This document shows positions 14,136-15,554 of a stretch of 15,554 nt of DNA, one piece after another. The notes below the pieces were generated by a model that saw only the letters and a program-made list of their open reading frames with translations, was not told where the DNA came from and made no database searches. The DNA comes from Candidatus Magasanikbacteria bacterium CG_4_10_14_0_2_um_filter_41_10 (GTDB lineage: Bacteria > Patescibacteriota > Patescibacteriia > Magasanikbacterales > UBA922): the NCBI GenBank assembly GCA_002792995.1, contig PFPJ01000068.1, positions 1 through 15,554 on the forward strand, in the 5' to 3' direction. Position numbers and translations under genes: made by a program. Every line of letters starts with the position of its first letter. Positions within the stretch are counted from its first letter, which is position 1.

Positions 14136-15038
14136 TTATATTTTTTCTACGACACGGAGTTTTGCAGAACGAGCTCGTGTATTTTCTTTTGCTTCTTGCT
14201 CGGATGCAACAATTGGTTTTTTTGTAATAATTCGAATTGTTTTCTTTTCTTGTGATTTGAAATAATGTTTCACGATACGATCTTCTCCAGAGTGAAATGA
14301 AATCACGGCAAGTCGTCCACCCGGTTCAAGTACATCAATCGCTTGTGGCAGTGCCCGTTCTATCACACCAAATTCATCGTTGACCGCAATCCGAAGTGCT
14401 TGAAATACTTTTGTGGCTGGGTGAAGTCCACCAACCCACGGGACTTCCTTGTCCGTCTTCAACTTCTTTCGGTAGACGTCTAGGACAATATTGACCAGAT
14501 CACTTGTGTTGTTGATACTTTGTTCATATGCTTTTATAGCGTGTGCTATTTCTTTTGATAACTTTTCTTCTCCGTACGTGTGAAAGATATGTTCGAGTTC
14601 TTCTTCTGAGCTTTCTGCTAAAAGCGCCGCAGCCGTTTTCATCTCACTATGCGGTGTATAGCGCATATCAAGTGGTTCGTCTGGATTCTGAAAACTAAAT
14701 CCTCTCTTTCGCTCTTCAAACTGAGGACTTGACCATCCGAGATCCATGAGAATTCCATTGACCGGTCGGAACTTCTCTTCCGCGACAATCTCAGCAAGTT
14801 TTTCAAAGTTCTCTCGGACATATGTCACACGATCAGCCTCTCCATACAAAAACTGTTTTGCTCGCGCCAGTGATTCTGGATCTGCGTCAATCCCGAGCAC
14901 CAGACCGTTTGGAGCGGTATGCTTCAACATCTCCGCTGTGTGTCCCCCATCACCAAGTGTGCAATCGATGACGTTGCTACCAGGACTGAGTTGTAACGCA
15001 TCGATAACCTCGTGCAGAAGGACTGGAATATGTCGCAT
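14136..15038 (-). CDS. rsmH: 16S rRNA (cytosine1402-N4)-methyltransferase RsmH
   Basis: RsmH (MraW) uses S-adenosylmethionine to methylate N4 of C1402 in the decoding centre of 16S rRNA. From ATG 15038 the protein has 300 residues. Motifs: MRHIPVLLHEVI start, SAM site VIDCTLGDGGHT (about 23-34), LGIDADPESL, DLGWSSPQFEERKRGFSF, LDMRY, LRIAVNDE, GGRLAVISFHSGEDRIVK and the C-terminal RARSAKLRVVEK. FHSLEDR of most homologs is FHSGEDR here. The frame extends to an ATG at 15071, but those 11 residues (MFIVYCLLIIT) are encoded by the AATAAAC-type repeat, so ATG 15038 is chosen. It is the second gene of the division operon. Confidence 0.96.
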   Translation of the reverse strand: MRHIPVLLHEVIDALQLSPGSNVIDCTLGDGGHTAEMLKHTAPNGLVLGIDADPESLARAKQFLYGEADRVTYVRENFEKLAEIVAEEKFRPVNGILMDLGWSSPQFEERKRGFSFQNPDEPLDMRYTPHSEMKTAAALLAESSEEELEHIFHTYGEEKLSKEIAHAIKAYEQSINNTSDLVNIVLDVYRKKLKTDKEVPWVGGLHPATKVFQALRIAVNDEFGVIERALPQAIDVLEPGGRLAVISFHSGEDRIVKHYFKSQEKKTIRIITKKPIVASEQEAKENTRARSAKLRVVEKI

Positions 15039-15045
15039 AGTAATA

Positions 15046-15117
15046 ATCAATAAGCAATAAACAATAAACAATTTTTTTGTGAGCTTGTTTATTGCTCAAT
15101 GTTTATTGCTTATTGAT
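15046..15117. repeat. Inverted repeat of AATAAAC-type units between mraZ and rsmH
   Basis: ATCAATAAGCAATAAACA (15046-15063) and its perfect reverse complement (15100-15117) form 18-bp arms. A second pair, CAATAAACAA (15062-15071) with TTGTTTATTG (15085-15094), lies inside, as does GAGC/GCTC (15081-15084 with 15094-15097). The right half carries a 7-nt insert relative to the left. The outer right arm touches the mraZ stop codon. Twenty bases of the left half recur at 4969-4988. It looks like a REP- or MITE-type small element, able to form a large hairpin in the mRNA. Confidence 0.75.
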
Positions 15118-15548
15118 CACACGCCTAGTTCAGACATTTGCTCAGCAATCTTATTGCTTTCTTTTTCCGACTGTTGTGTATAGGTCTCCCACGCTGTCTT
15201 ATCCCAGAGTTCGAGGCGGTTGTATAGACCGGCCACTACTGTTTCTTTTGAAAGACTTGCGTATGTTCTCAGATATTCCGGCAGAATGATTCGACCCTGC
15301 TTATCAACAGAGACATCCATCGCACCGGCGAGCATGAGACGTGCGAATGCACGTGCGTTTGCTTGGGAGAACGGGAGATTTGCGAGCTTGTCTGCGAGTT
15401 TCTTCCACTCATCTTTTGTGTAGAGAAACAAACAGTTGTCGAGCCCGCGCGTCACAACAGCTCCTTTTGAAAGAGCAGTACGAAATTTCTTTGGGACAGC
15501 GAGCCGTCCCTTTTCGTCTAGATTGTGAGAATACTCACCGATAAACAT
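15117..15548 (-). CDS. mraZ: Transcriptional regulator / division protein MraZ
   Basis: MraZ is a ring-forming DNA-binding protein with two SpoVT-AbrB-like half domains. It regulates the mra/dcw operon that it normally heads. Its 143 residues have normal length. The first half begins MFIGEYSHNLDEKGRLAVPKKFR (DxKGRxxxP motif at 11-19) and the second repeats it as VDKQGRIILPEYLR (81-94). A GLYNRLELWDK segment (107-117) closes the second domain. ATG 15548 lies 6 nt from the right edge, so any promoter and MraZ-binding repeats upstream are outside the window. The stop codon is followed at once by the inverted repeat, then rsmH 78 nt further. Confidence 0.96.
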   Translation of the reverse strand: MFIGEYSHNLDEKGRLAVPKKFRTALSKGAVVTRGLDNCLFLYTKDEWKKLADKLANLPFSQANARAFARLMLAGAMDVSVDKQGRIILPEYLRTYASLSKETVVAGLYNRLELWDKTAWETYTQQSEKESNKIAEQMSELGV

Positions 15549-15554
15549 ACGTGG

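Noticed and set aside
15039..15071. N-terminal extension of RsmH
   Set aside because: The 11 extra residues come from the repeat element; the family start MRHIPVLLHEV lies at 15038.
1..15554. Recoded TGA (glycine) genetic code
   Set aside because: Several normal-length genes end at TGA exactly where homologs end, for example mraZ.
1..15554. CRISPR array, insertion sequence, phage or restriction genes, tRNA
   Set aside because: No regularly spaced repeats, transposase or phage-like frames, or tRNA folds were seen.

Overview
The window is most likely chromosomal DNA of a Patescibacteria (CPR / Parcubacteria-like) bacterium. This is inferred from three things: a ClpC-like AAA+ protein with an N-terminal membrane anchor and a degenerate first ATPase domain, next to a small membrane protein; a WecA/TagO-like enzyme with GEGGS in place of the usual GD(S/T/A)GS; and a shortened division cluster (mraZ-rsmH-ftsL-like only). 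TGA acts as an ordinary stop (for example at the ends of mraZ, the GT4 gene and the DUF192 gene), so the Gly-recoded CPR lineages (Gracilibacteria, SR1) are unlikely. By eye the DNA is moderately AT-rich. Two blocks, about 3730-4270 and 8270-8530, are clearly GC-richer. No mobile-element gene, CRISPR array, tRNA or rRNA was seen.

Layout from left to right. (1) 1-3690, envelope block: a truncated polytopic membrane protein and a CDP-alcohol phosphatidyltransferase on the minus strand, and a 700-residue polytopic membrane protein diverging on the plus strand. The two membrane proteins look related, and the divergent pair seems to share one -10 palindrome. (2) 3690-5690: strong hairpins, a GC-rich orphan ORF, and a GT4 glycosyltransferase (minus). 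(3) 5800-8230, plus strand: dnaB, ybaB/ebfC, recR, ended by a terminator. (4) 8240-8560: a GC-rich gene-free segment with many hairpins and a minus-strand extended -10 promoter at its head, a candidate structured RNA of unknown family. (5) 8570-9006: rplU (L21) with a near-consensus promoter and a leader hairpin. (6) 9003-13710, minus: small membrane protein, ClpC-like ATPase, WecA/TagO-like transferase and DUF192 protein, spaced or overlapped like one operon. (7) 13713-15548, minus: mraZ, rsmH and an ftsL-like gene, ended by a terminator. An 18-bp inverted repeat lies between mraZ and rsmH.

How the genes fit together: the envelope genes (phosphatidyltransferase, two GT-C-like membrane proteins, GT4 enzyme, WecA/TagO-like initiator) could supply lipid-linked glycans and their transfer. 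dnaB-ybaB-recR is a replication/repair unit. The membrane-bound Clp-like ATPase with its small membrane partner looks like a protein-quality or remodelling complex at the membrane. mraZ-rsmH-ftsL is the head of the division cluster.

The items most worth a second look are the structured RNA candidate at about 8240-8541, the degenerate membrane ClpC with its partner, the GC-rich orphan ORF with its hairpin tail, and the AATAAAC-type repeat, which occurs both in the division operon and inside the GT4 reading frame.
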